Part shown: positions 47,801 to 53,920 of the stretch, in pieces
How positions within the stretch are numbered: position 1 is the first letter of the stretch
Layout of the letters: each line of letters opens with the position of its first letter
Assembly: GCA_023475225.1 (NCBI GenBank)
Contig: JAMCVK010000014.1
Coordinates: 54,660 to 118,659, forward strand
Direction of reading: 5' to 3'
Source of the DNA: Chloroflexota bacterium
GTDB taxonomy: Bacteria > Chloroflexota > UBA6077 > FW602-bin22 > JAMCVK01
Length of the DNA stretch: 64,000 bases
Made by a program: the position numbers and the translations under genes
Notes under the pieces: generated by a model
What the model was told of the DNA's origin: nothing
Seen by the model: only the letters and a program-made list of their open reading frames with translations
The model's database searches: none

Positions 47801-47865
47801 ACCGTCATTTGACCTCGGCTTCGGCCTCAGCCCTTCTACACCGCGCTATGGAGCGTCGAAAATAA
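41851..47865 (+). CDS. giant NACHT/STAND-like NTPase with about 40 TPR repeats
   Basis: From ATG 41851 (site GGAAGAAG) the protein is 2004 residues. Residues 95-102 are a Walker A (GEVGSGKS) and FLFLVDHLE (D198) is a Walker B, followed by a helical region with a TCRTHDYP sensor-like segment. This is the NACHT type of STAND NTPase. From about residue 510 to the end, 34-residue TPR units repeat, with consensus features such as EALxxYxxAIxLxP and AxYxxxLAxLYxxxG. In STAND proteins the repeats sense a ligand and the NTPase assembles the signal. No effector domain is fused at the N-terminus; the first 90 residues are unassigned. It could be a signalling or anti-phage sensor with a separate partner, or a scaffold. 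Confidence 0.85.
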   Translation: MNAQEPQSQTNGEAQLSPGVETLLQDYLQALVGDPTLAALRARYVPLHLRSLSAVSLSEEPSAEPGETDSATQPAQMGIAPADVLPRSYLWLILGEVGSGKSTLLQALTYDYASYALHPSTGEISPRLLCAERRIPLYLDLSRLMEEILEEAILATLQHYAATPSPWLPGGSLGSSKARRQILDELLGQSAFLFLVDHLERATFPNPLESIRALADFISSHPQQRLIITCRTHDYPLLEPWFGTAETAVVQPLSDREVAEYVSHALEESCAQALLQRLTIEEGWWELARNPRILGMLCSLASQRSDFEAATTANLLHQIVHRLIETAREDSPAERDQHLASVWSAAARLALEMRQQHTSLLERTLCQRLIESSPLLPQRDHPAEFSPGGSWRGREILDRLVDTGILIPARERAFLTFRSGLLGQFFAAVALKESMERGQALPTLLGDDGVQSWSEIMPLLYGMSEARAGVLEAILRPGASYADVLLAARCVVQNEPPGSYNRLVRLNPADIDLHRHFARAFEELKRLDDARAVLEDAVKLKPQRADLHQELAEVLTEQGRYTEALVQHQLAAELGGNWAQYHLGAATVRQGQGDLEQAKEELAKALEHIHQMQAEARHRLGHIYESEGYLERASAEFLAASDLRPKAHYLCHRAGIQRREGDQEEALRTLRQAIALDPECLEAHTALAELCEALGRYPEALEEFRLAIRLRPDESLNHINLGRIYQRMGDHTQAMAVVQRGLRLDPHRAEGYALLGSLYMQCDRLEEALKQYRQAIRYRPEQAEYHERAGWLLRLLGRLEEAETELSMALRLDSTQAEWQNELGVVLSEQGRYQEALAAQLAAAVLAPDEPLYRYSCGIMQAHLGQDEAAQLSFEQALYLSEQKGAPTIAADAHSELGLLHQRVGCYEEALAHHQQAVELAPLTAVYLKREAQVYRQLGKYEIAIQLLKEAISLAPEGAELHAELGLTYQDTSHPQEALSKFLLAVQLQSGEPLFSLYLGSAFQQLGRLVEAEAELQTVAQRRPELAAAPYELALVYLAQGNTQKAIASLQRALELQSDNALYHVTLGRCFRLAGWLDEALGELETAIALQSDLAEAYFELAQVFLAQGRLEAALSQATRAVELQPECGSYLRLAGSICAQLGSFAEAVHFFQATVTAEPLRPEGHHQLGQAQEALHLLEEALRSYERASELQPEAVYLFDVGRLLSHLQHWERAVGYLERAAALQPDWAEARVLLGAALRESGRPQEALPHCLRAVEIDETVGLFHRETALTYAALRQWEKASEALSKGVALDPDEAAWHNELGQAYEQMGQWLEAADSFRRAAELQPREASYWRNAANACYHLQRYPEAASQLTLALELQESALWRTELGSILESMGELERAAQEYETAFRLTPAEMSYRRKQGLLLVRLHHPQEAITILREPVTCGSADVYSLYSLGIAYQEIGLFGQSLEHYTAALQYSPQSCVLHTAIADVYGQLAVEKEDSEYHRLALEHLQKALAIDPTYAPAYDRRGAIYQRQGNGEEAIAEYQQALSLAPGEASFRCHLAGLYLHLGRVAEGLALIEEGLAEGLEAAPLYNQQGCIYEVSGEWEKALAAYERAVHLAPEVAAFRYDLARIRFCLGQEEAQTDLEQAIKLGPTPAEWHAQLGQLYESKSLWEKALSEYQEAIRGRPQQTVYLRHASRILRRLRRSSEALKMMEEALSLAPTEAANYAELGAIHLQRGDLREAMRCYAQALKIAPGQRDYELDIAIMYKLRGRYASAQERMQRIISEESTYAPAHYQLAILYEEQGLLEEALAELETALKLSREADYLYAAARVSRLLGHGDQAVTYVQTGLERFPYEAMLHYEAAHLAESESSWDKALAAYERAVALERKGVFYADMAGLLRRMNRLDEAINALKMAMSLEPGRASWHSALGELYEQCGEYTLALEEHRHAAKLEPRNALHRRNCGVVLKKLGRYQEAIEELQRALELKPDYVDAYRHLTSASASALLHRAMERRK

Positions 47866-47963
47866 CCAAAGTACTGCGTGATAAGTTCTATCCTAGGAGC
47901 ATAGAATGAACTAGTTCGCATATTTGAACAGTTATACGCCATTTCGGGCGAGGAGGATGTGAG

Positions 47964-48926
47964 ATGAAAGTTGTCAAAACGGTGGATGCCAAGGGGGCTT
48001 GTTGCCTCGACACCCTGGCCACCCCTATCAAGGAAGCCATCGCCACGATAGAGGACGATGAGTCCATTAAGGTCATTGTCAGGCCAAGTTTTGAGAAGAT
48101 GGTTCATCGCTTTGCCCAGGATGAAGGGTACCTCATTCTCGAAGAAAGTAAGGGGGAGGAGGAGATCCATTTCACTATCGCCAGGAAGGAGGCAGCCAGG
48201 CAAAAGGAGAATTGCATGATCTGCGGTGGTCCCTTGGAGTATCTGACGGAGCCAGTGAGTGGCACCTGCCTTTACTGCGGCAGGGAAGAGAAGGGCTATG
48301 TCAGGTGTCCCGAAGGGCACTATGTTTGCGAAGCATGCCATGGCAAGGGAGCCTATGAAGCGATTAAGGACATCGCCCTGTCCAGTAGTTTGAAGGACCC
48401 CTTGGCCATCGCGGAAGTTTTGATGACTCACCCTAATATCCCGATGCTTGGTTGTGAAAATGCCCTTGTGTCTGCGGCTGCATTTATGACCGCTCTGAAG
48501 AATGGGGGCTACCCAGGCATAGATGATAAATACATCATCGAGGCGATGAATCGTACTCAGAGACAATCTATCTCTGCCTATTGCGGGCTGACAGGGGTAT
48601 GTGGTGTGCCGGTGTCTATTGGGGCAGTTTTTAGTGTGATTCTGGGAGCCGAGTGTCCCAAGGACAAAGAGACGGCGATCACCATGCGTACCGTAGCCAG
48701 AGTAGTTGATGCAATGGCCAACGAAACAGGTCCTTGCTGTTGCAAGAGCTATGTGTGGACTGGTCTGACCGTTGGCTGTGGTCTCGCCAAGGAATATCTT
48801 GATATCAAACTACCCATTCATCGGGAGAGGATCGTTTGCTCCTATTTCAAAAGACATCCCCATGGATGCCGAGGGGCAAAGTGTGGTTACTTTCCGAAGA
48901 GAGGTATGCTGTCCAAGAGCAGGTGA
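47964..48926 (+). CDS. TusA-like / DUF5714 fusion, Cys-rich protein
   Basis: Residues 1-75 resemble the small TusA sulfur-carrier fold (VDAKGACCLDTLATPIKEAI), with a Cys pair at the position of the usual C-P-x-P cysteine. A zinc-ribbon stretch (MICGG, CLYCGR, CPEGHYVC, CEAC) follows, and a C-terminal region of about 200 residues contains many Cys residues (PCCCKSYVW, YCGLTGVCG). This is the DUF5714 arrangement found in anaerobes, often near sulfur or methyl-transfer genes. A metal-sulfur or persulfide role is inferred. The start has a strong GGAGG site. It sits between the TPR giant and two toxin-antitoxin pairs. Confidence 0.72.
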   Translation: MKVVKTVDAKGACCLDTLATPIKEAIATIEDDESIKVIVRPSFEKMVHRFAQDEGYLILEESKGEEEIHFTIARKEAARQKENCMICGGPLEYLTEPVSGTCLYCGREEKGYVRCPEGHYVCEACHGKGAYEAIKDIALSSSLKDPLAIAEVLMTHPNIPMLGCENALVSAAAFMTALKNGGYPGIDDKYIIEAMNRTQRQSISAYCGLTGVCGVPVSIGAVFSVILGAECPKDKETAITMRTVARVVDAMANETGPCCCKSYVWTGLTVGCGLAKEYLDIKLPIHRERIVCSYFKRHPHGCRGAKCGYFPKRGMLSKSR

Positions 48927-49104
48927 GAGGGCTAACGGAATTTATAGCCAGCCAAACTCGCCTGAAACAGCGCATAACACCGTGTTGCCGGCTACGGCCT
49001 ATCAGCCTCCACCCAAATCGCATTTTGTGTGACTTCGGCAACTCGGAAAACGTTAGGCGAAACGGCGGCGTGGGGAAGATCACCAGCACCGGCAAGTTGC
49101 CCGG

Positions 49105-49182
49105 ATGGTGCGCGAGATACTGAAGGGGGAATTGGCGGAGATTGATGAGTTGGTGAAGAAGCACGCTGTAGCCCTGGGCTAG
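49105..49182 (+). other. possible C-terminal gene remnant
   Basis: Twenty-five codons from ATG 49105 read MVREILKGELAEIDELVKK... and are open upstream as RRRGEDHQHRQVAR. The stretch looks like a helical C-terminal tail cut off from its gene. No start or ribosome site supports expression. The surrounding 250 nt (48927-49178) hold nothing else. Confidence 0.2.
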
Positions 49183-49610
49183 GCGCCCCCACTCACCGCT
49201 GGGACATGGCTCTCCACGGAAAGGGAGGCATGACTCGCCACCATATCGAAGTGGCGGTCGCGGTGCAAGACGGTAGCTCCGGCAGCTATGGCTATTGCGG
49301 CGATGAAGAGGTCAGTGGAGGGCACGACCACGCCGCGGCGCCTGAGCCGAAACGCCAACTGCGCGGCCTCATTCCACCGCTCCTCAGCCACAGGGACTGC
49401 GTGCAGGGCCGACAGCATTTCCTCCAGCCGCCTATAGTCGGCTTCGTTTCTTGCCCCACTCACGAGCTCCAGACGGATCATGCCCGTAGTGGCCACCTGG
49501 TCGGCTGCTAGCAGGGCATCTACCCGCTCCCGTAGCTCAGAAGCCGCCCGCCCCGGCGGCAGCACCTCCAGCCAAACCGAGGTGTCGATGAGATATAAAC
49601 TATCCCTCAT
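49179..49610 (-). CDS. vapC: PIN-domain ribonuclease toxin (VapC family)
   Basis: The 143-residue protein has the four acidic residues of a PIN nuclease: D in LIDTSVWLE (near 9), E in GMIRLELVSG, and the D pair in VPSTDLFIAAIA with HRDRHFDMV. VapC toxins cut RNA and are held by VapB. It overlaps the antitoxin gene by 11 nt, the usual coupling. The pair is separated from a second pair by 250 nt and an 80-residue hypothetical gene. Confidence 0.88.
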   Translation of the reverse strand: MRDSLYLIDTSVWLEVLPPGRAASELRERVDALLAADQVATTGMIRLELVSGARNEADYRRLEEMLSALHAVPVAEERWNEAAQLAFRLRRRGVVVPSTDLFIAAIAIAAGATVLHRDRHFDMVASHASLSVESHVPAVSGGA

Positions 49611-49803
49611 CTCGCAGCCTCACTAGCTCCTCAGGAGTCAGGTCCAGATCCACGGTGCCCAGGGACCATCTCAGCTCCTCAAGACGGCGCTTGCGGATGG
49701 CCTCCCGTAGCCCTGCCTCGATGGTGGCCCGGATACTCTCCGTCCCCAGCACGCGGCGGGCCTCCTCCAAAAGCCCATCGTTGACGAATACAGTGTGCCG
49801 CAT
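49600..49803 (-). CDS. vapB: VapB-type antitoxin
   Basis: The 67-residue product begins MRHTVFVNDGLLEEARRVLG, a ribbon-helix-helix-like strand-helix start, and ends in an acidic helical tail that would cover the toxin site. It is preceded by AGGGAGG and a -10/-35 pair (minus strand). It overlaps vapC by 11 nt. Confidence 0.8.
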   Translation of the reverse strand: MRHTVFVNDGLLEEARRVLGTESIRATIEAGLREAIRKRRLEELRWSLGTVDLDLTPEELVRLRDEG

Positions 49804-49841
49804 TGATACAGCCTCCCTTTATGTATTTCTGAAGCATACAA

Positions 49842-49870
49842 AGTATACAGCAACTATAATCACAGGGCAA
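49842..49870 (-). promoter_or_regulatory. promoter of the first vapBC pair
   Basis: On the minus strand TTGCCC (49870-49865), 17-nt spacer, TATACT (49847-49842), 39 nt before the antitoxin ATG. Confidence 0.5.
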
Positions 49871-50056
49871 GTAGGCCAGCCCAAGATACCGGTTCTCTGT
49901 TTTACAAAAGATTGTGAAAAACCTGAGGAAATCCATAAAGAAATTAGTAAGTCAGAAGGATAACCACATTATTACGAGACCATTTAAACTATAGACGTTC
50001 TTCGAATTAACCCATTCGCATAAAATAGAAGACGCTTGTCCGGGGTTAATCGGCCT

Positions 50057-50299
50057 TTACTTCGAGGCGCTCAGCTTGACCAGTCGGCCAGTGGCATCAA
50101 CAGTAGCCCTGACTATCCGCACCAATTCGGCACCACCCTCAGCACGCCACACCCTGCGGTAGGTAAGGGTATAAAAAGGCGCCGCGGTGCCTTTCACGGC
50201 AATCGCCGGTTCCACCCCTTCCATCTCCGGATAATGACGCACAACCTCTGCGGTGATGGCCCGAACCTCTGCCACGCTCAGATAACTCCTACGCACCAA
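50057..50299 (-). CDS. 80-residue hypothetical protein
   Basis: The product (MVRRSYLSVAEVRAITAEVV...) has an N-terminal helix and then a beta-rich region with VRATVDATGRLVKLSASK at the end. No family is recognised. It lies 16 nt after the second vapC stop on the same strand, so it is probably carried in that transcript. It might be an accessory to the toxin-antitoxin pair, or unrelated. Confidence 0.5.
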   Translation of the reverse strand: MVRRSYLSVAEVRAITAEVVRHYPEMEGVEPAIAVKGTAAPFYTLTYRRVWRAEGGAELVRIVRATVDATGRLVKLSASK

Positions 50300-50315
50300 A
50301 TAACTTCCTTAGCGT

Positions 50316-50702
50316 CTAGCTTTCCTCTCCGAGCAGCCGGAGCTCCGGCATAGGGTAGTGGGAAACATTTTTTGTCACCAGGGTCAGGTCGTGGAGAACA
50401 ACCGTGGCCGCCACCAGGCTGTCGGCGAAATCCAGGGTAATTCCCCTGGCCTTATAGGTCCGCATATACTCTCCCGCCTGATTGGCTATCCCCCGGTCAA
50501 CTGCCCAACAGGTCAAGCCCTCCAGAAAGGTGTTAGTCTGTTCTTCCTCACCAGCCTTCACCCCCGCTTGCACTTCCAACACCGAGACCGCTGAAGCTCC
50601 CAGTTCCCCCCTCCCAGCCAGCCTTTCCAGGAGCCTTACCACCTCCTGACGGCCCCGCAGGTGCCAGATGATGATGTCCGAGTCAAGGAGATAGCCGTTC
50701 AT
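50316..50702 (-). CDS. vapC: PIN-domain ribonuclease toxin (VapC family), second pair
   Basis: The 128-residue protein has LLDSDIIIWHLRG (D near 7), ASAVSVLEVQAG (E) and ITLDFADSLVAATVV with LVTKNVSHY, the standard PIN acidic set. It differs from the first VapC in length and sequence, so the pairs are not recent duplicates. It overlaps its antitoxin gene by 20 nt. Confidence 0.9.
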   Translation of the reverse strand: MNGYLLDSDIIIWHLRGRQEVVRLLERLAGRGELGASAVSVLEVQAGVKAGEEEQTNTFLEGLTCWAVDRGIANQAGEYMRTYKARGITLDFADSLVAATVVLHDLTLVTKNVSHYPMPELRLLGEES

Positions 50703-50985
50703 GACCCAGCCTCTTACTGGTGGAGGCGCGCAGCTCCGCCAAATAGCGGTTGATGTCCTCCTGGCTCCTCAGCTCGGGATGGCTCTCGTCGGACCAGGCC
50801 CCGGCTCCCGCTTTGAGCGCCTCTTTCTGTTTCAGCTCGGCCAGCAACCTGGCCGTCCCGGCGATGATAACCTGACTGCGTTTCCCAACAGGGACGTACC
50901 GCCGCAACTCCCTCATCAGCCCCTTAGGGAAGCGCACATTGACCCTCTCAATTTCCCGTTCCCTCGCCGTCTCTTGCTTAGGCAT
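50683..50985 (-). CDS. vapB: antitoxin of the second VapBC pair
   Basis: The 100-residue product from ATG 50985 has an RHH-like N-terminus (RVNVRFPKGLMRELRRYVP, followed by GKRSQVIIAGTAR), and an acidic C-terminal half. The longer frame to 51036 reads through the operator and is rejected, because the promoter -10 lies at 51025-51030 and GAGGTG precedes ATG 50985. It overlaps vapC by 20 nt. Autoregulation through the inverted repeat at 51011-51037 is likely. Confidence 0.8.
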   Translation of the reverse strand: MPKQETAREREIERVNVRFPKGLMRELRRYVPVGKRSQVIIAGTARLLAELKQKEALKAGAGAWSDESHPELRSQEDINRYLAELRASTSKRLGHERLSP

Positions 50986-51010
50986 TATATACACCTCATT
51001 TATATATACG

Positions 51011-51053
51011 ATTGATGTATAATTTATATACATCAATTGAGTGTATCTGTCAA
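51011..51053 (-). promoter_or_regulatory. promoter with inverted-repeat operator for the second vapBC
   Basis: On the minus strand TTGACA (51053-51048), 17-nt spacer and TATATA (51030-51025). The inverted repeat ATTGATGTATA/TATACATCAAT (51011-51021 and 51027-51037, 5-nt centre) covers the -10. This is the expected layout for an antitoxin-bound operator. Confidence 0.7.
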
Positions 51054-51062
51054 GGCCCTATC

Positions 51063-51140
51063 GAGAGTGTATATCTCCCCAATCCCTACAGGGGGTTCAA
51101 GGCGGCCCTGCGGGCTTGTTTGTGTTCTGGGGAACCTCTC
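51063..51140 (+). repeat. intergenic repeat element (copy 6)
   Basis: GAGAGTGTATATCTCCCCAA, then ATCCCTACAGGGGGTTCAAGG and GGCGGCCCTGCGGGCTTG repeat the core seen at 31.4 and 22.6 kb. It lies between the vapBC operator and the selenoprotein promoter. Confidence 0.6.
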
Positions 51141-51161
51141 GTTCAATATTCTTACATCGTT

Positions 51162-51190
51162 TTGACTACCTTGCCTGAGTATCATATAAT
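51162..51190 (+). promoter_or_regulatory. sigma-70 promoter of the disulfide oxidoreductase (selenoprotein) gene
   Basis: TTGACT (51162-51167), 17-nt spacer, TATAAT (51185-51190). The start point near 51197 leaves a leader of about 97 nt before ATG 51294. Confidence 0.75.
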
Positions 51191-51293
51191 CGAAGTGCGC
51201 TGCCCAATCTGGTCAAAAACTTGATGGCTTGGTTTTTGCCCTATTAAGAAGCGTTTCCGAACGCCACTACATAAATTCAAGGAGGACCATCCA

Positions 51294-51986
51294 ATGGCTT
51301 TGATTTCCGAGAAAGACCAGCAGTTTCTAAAAGACCATTTTGCCAAGGAACTGCGGAACGAGGTGCAAATCACCTACTTTACCCAACATCAGTCCAAGCT
51401 GACCATTCCTGGACAGGAGTGTCTTTATTGCAAGGAGACGCATGACCTCCTGGAGGAAGTGGCCGCCCTTTCTGATAAGATCCATCTCCAGGTGTACGAT
51501 TTTGTGGCCGATAAGGAGACAGCCAAACAGTACAATGTGGACAAGATACCGGCCACCATCGTTGGCGGTGCGGGGGGCACGCAGGTAAGGTTCTTTGGTA
51601 TCCCCTCCGGCTACGAGTTCTCCACACTCGTCGAGGGGATCATCGACATCTCTAAAGGCACGACGGACCTATCCACGAAGACGAAAGAGGAATTGCAAAA
51701 AATGGATAAGGATGTCCATATCCAGGTCTTCGTGACACCAACCTGACCACATTGTCCGATGGCGGCCAGGTTGGCCCATAAGATGGCCGTTGAAACCCCC
51801 CACATTAAAGCTGATGTCATTGAGGCCACAGAATTTCCCCATTTAGCGCAAAAGTATCGCGTTATGGGGGTGCCTAAGGTGGTAATCAACGAGAAGATAC
51901 AGTTTATGGGGGCCACACCAGAGAGTCGTTATCTTCAGGAGGTGCTGCGCGCCCTGGAAGTTCAGCCAGAGAAGACCGCCTCCTGA
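51294..51986 (+). CDS. selenocysteine-containing protein disulfide oxidoreductase (two thioredoxin folds)
   Basis: Read normally this is two ORFs, 51294-51746 and 51759-51986, in the same frame and separated only by the TGA at 51744-51746. Joined, they encode 230 residues, the usual length of thermophile PDO proteins. The first thioredoxin fold has a redox pair C43-L-Y-C46 (QECLYCKETHD) and a cis-Pro region (DKIPATIV). The second has FVTPT, then Sec151-P-H-C154, PMAARLAHKM and GVPKVVI. The TGA stands exactly where the family has the first Cys of CPYC. A ribosome site (AAGGAGGA, 51279-51286) precedes ATG 51294, and none precedes 51759. TGA is followed by C, a poor stop context. SelA and SelB are in the window. 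The protein should reduce or form disulfides in the cytoplasm. Confidence 0.9.
51744..51779 (+). promoter_or_regulatory. candidate bacterial SECIS element
   Basis: After the UGA (51744-51746), AUG (51759-51761) pairs with CAU (51777-51779) and GGCC (51764-51767) with GGCC (51773-51776), with a 2-nt bulge. The loop AGGUU contains the GGU seen in SelB-binding loops. The loop begins 22 nt after the UGA. Folding was done by eye. Confidence 0.7.
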
Positions 51987-52007
51987 AGGAAGCGGGTTCC
52001 GCAAGGC

Positions 52008-53696
52008 TCAAGCCCGCTCGCCCTCCCGGTCGGCGAAGAAGCGATAATCAATGTCGGGGAAGGGATTATCGAGCTCGCTGACAAGGGCCAGGAAACGCCT
52101 GTCCTCCGGTCGCATCTGACCAGAAGCGGCGATCATATTGAGATGGTTGAAACGGGCTAAGTGCTGCTGAAAGCGAGCACTGGCATAGGCTGCTGCCTGT
52201 CCAGTACTGATGAGAAAGGGCCAATCGCTTGACTCAAGCAGCAGGAGTTCACGCCCGGCCTGATTCAGCACAGAGAGTAATGGTTCCGTTGCTTGAGGGT
52301 ATCTGGACACCAGATGCTCCATCATCTGCTCAGCATTATGAATCAATGGCCACATCCATTCGGTTTGAGGGTTGAACCAGGTCCAGTGTTGCCCCCCTTC
52401 GCCCCAGGAGCTTTCCGGAAGACTGATGACCTCCTCTGGTGGATAAGCATCAAGATACTCCTCAGCCGTAGTCAGACCAATCTCAGCGTTTGTCTCCAGC
52501 AGCCTCAGTACCTCCTTAAGCCAGACGACCCCTTCAAACCACCAATGCCCGAAGAGCTCGCTATCATAGGCAGAGACGATAATACCGGGCTGACTATGCT
52601 GTTCATGGAAGGCAAGTAATCTCTCCCCAACGATGCGCACGAAGTGGCGAGCGTGGTTGAGGGCCTGGCTATTCGCCAGGGATGGATCGTAGAGCTCCTT
52701 CTCCCCCAGGTCAACGTTGTGACCAGTCACCCGCCAATATTGAAGCCCGGAGACAGCATCTTTGCGGTGGAATTCACGGTAAAGAGGATCGCCGGGATAG
52801 CCCTGGGAAGCAGACCATACCTGGAGTCCTGTCCTTTCATCCCGGCCATAGACAGCCACATTGGTTGCCTGGACATAATAGGGGCGAGCAGTTGTTCGCT
52901 CCCTAGCCTGCTGTCGCGTGTCTATTTTTACGGCCAGCTTCCGCTCTAGCGGCCGACCGTAGGGACCAATGACGTCGCCAGCTACCTTGCCCACCAATTG
53001 CCCCCCAGCGATTACGTGGCTATCGGTGAAGAAATAGTGCAAATCGAAATCGGCCAAAAACTCCTCTATCCCCGGTTTATAATATGAGGTCTTATTGGAC
53101 CGATAGTAGGCGGGGCGATAGCCACACTCCGGTAGCCAGATGCCCTGCGGCCTTCGCCCAAAGTGTCGCCAATGGGCCAGCACACCAACCTTAAGTTGTC
53201 CATAAAGATTCGAATCCCTCTCCAGTAGGGGGAGGTAGCCGTGGGTGGCAGCGCTGGTGAGGATATTGAGATTGCCACTGTCCTGCAAACGGCGAAAGCC
53301 CCCAACGACATCCCGTTTATAGCGCTCCTGGAAGCTAGTTAGGATCTGGCTATACCAGTCATGATAGAACCTGGCCAAGTGATGGAGGTGCCCTTGCCCT
53401 CCACGCTCAAACCGCTTTATGTCCGACTCGATAGCTTCGATCTCTTCCAGCAAATAGAGTTCAAAATGTTCCAATACGGTGGAGTCGGCGATCTGTTCGA
53501 GAAGGATAGGAGTAAAGCCGATGTTAAGCTTTGGCTGGTATCCACCATCCTTAAGATCATTAAGAGCGTTGAGGAGAGGGATGTAGGTTTCGGCCAAGGC
53601 CTCATGCACCATCTCCTCCCCGTGAGGCCAGCGGCCGGCCTTGCGAACGTAGGGTAGGTGGCTATGGAGCACAAAAGTAAAATAGCCCTTTTTCAC
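52008..53696 (-). CDS. GH57 glycoside hydrolase, glycogen branching enzyme-like
   Basis: The 562-residue protein starts FTFVLHSHLPYVRKAGRWPHGEE, typical of GH57 branching enzymes. The nucleophile is E190 in GIWLPECGYRPAYY, and D378 in VSAYDSELFGHWWFEG fits the general acid. The C-terminal DUF1957-like helical region follows. These enzymes cut alpha-1,4 glucan and re-attach it as alpha-1,6 branches. The start is ATG 53696. It converges with the selenoprotein gene; no other glycogen genes are near. Confidence 0.9.
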   Translation of the reverse strand: MKKGYFTFVLHSHLPYVRKAGRWPHGEEMVHEALAETYIPLLNALNDLKDGGYQPKLNIGFTPILLEQIADSTVLEHFELYLLEEIEAIESDIKRFERGGQGHLHHLARFYHDWYSQILTSFQERYKRDVVGGFRRLQDSGNLNILTSAATHGYLPLLERDSNLYGQLKVGVLAHWRHFGRRPQGIWLPECGYRPAYYRSNKTSYYKPGIEEFLADFDLHYFFTDSHVIAGGQLVGKVAGDVIGPYGRPLERKLAVKIDTRQQARERTTARPYYVQATNVAVYGRDERTGLQVWSASQGYPGDPLYREFHRKDAVSGLQYWRVTGHNVDLGEKELYDPSLANSQALNHARHFVRIVGERLLAFHEQHSQPGIIVSAYDSELFGHWWFEGVVWLKEVLRLLETNAEIGLTTAEEYLDAYPPEEVISLPESSWGEGGQHWTWFNPQTEWMWPLIHNAEQMMEHLVSRYPQATEPLLSVLNQAGRELLLLESSDWPFLISTGQAAAYASARFQQHLARFNHLNMIAASGQMRPEDRRFLALVSELDNPFPDIDYRFFADREGERA

Positions 53697-53920
53697 CGAT
53701 ATTCTCCTCTCAATAGTTAGGCAGAAAACTATTTTCCTGGGTCAGGGTAAACCAGACAATAAAAGAGGATGTTCAACAACGGGAGTCCCAGGGCAACAAA
53801 TCCACCCTGGCGAGGTTTGGGGCATCCCCCAGCTGCGACCCTCTCTATAAAGCCTCCACCAGCGTAGGGGGTTAGGGGCTGGAAAAACCAATAAGACAAG
53901 GGATACTGCTGAGATCGAGC

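Noticed and set aside
48927..49178. Transposase relic after the DUF5714 gene
   Set aside because: Only 25-40 codons are open and no inverted or direct terminal repeats are visible; kept only as a low-confidence remnant.
51759..51986. Independent small thioredoxin-fold protein starting at ATG 51759
   Set aside because: No ribosome site, it lacks the first strand and redox motif, and it is in frame with the ORF ending 12 nt before it.
53197..53222. tRNA-like TTCGAATCC motif
   Set aside because: It lies inside the GH57 coding frame and no cloverleaf arms surround it.
53697..53920. Possible seventh repeat copy (GAGGATGTTCAACAACGGGAG and GGGGCATCC)
   Set aside because: Similarity to the core is short and broken; not enough to include it in the family.
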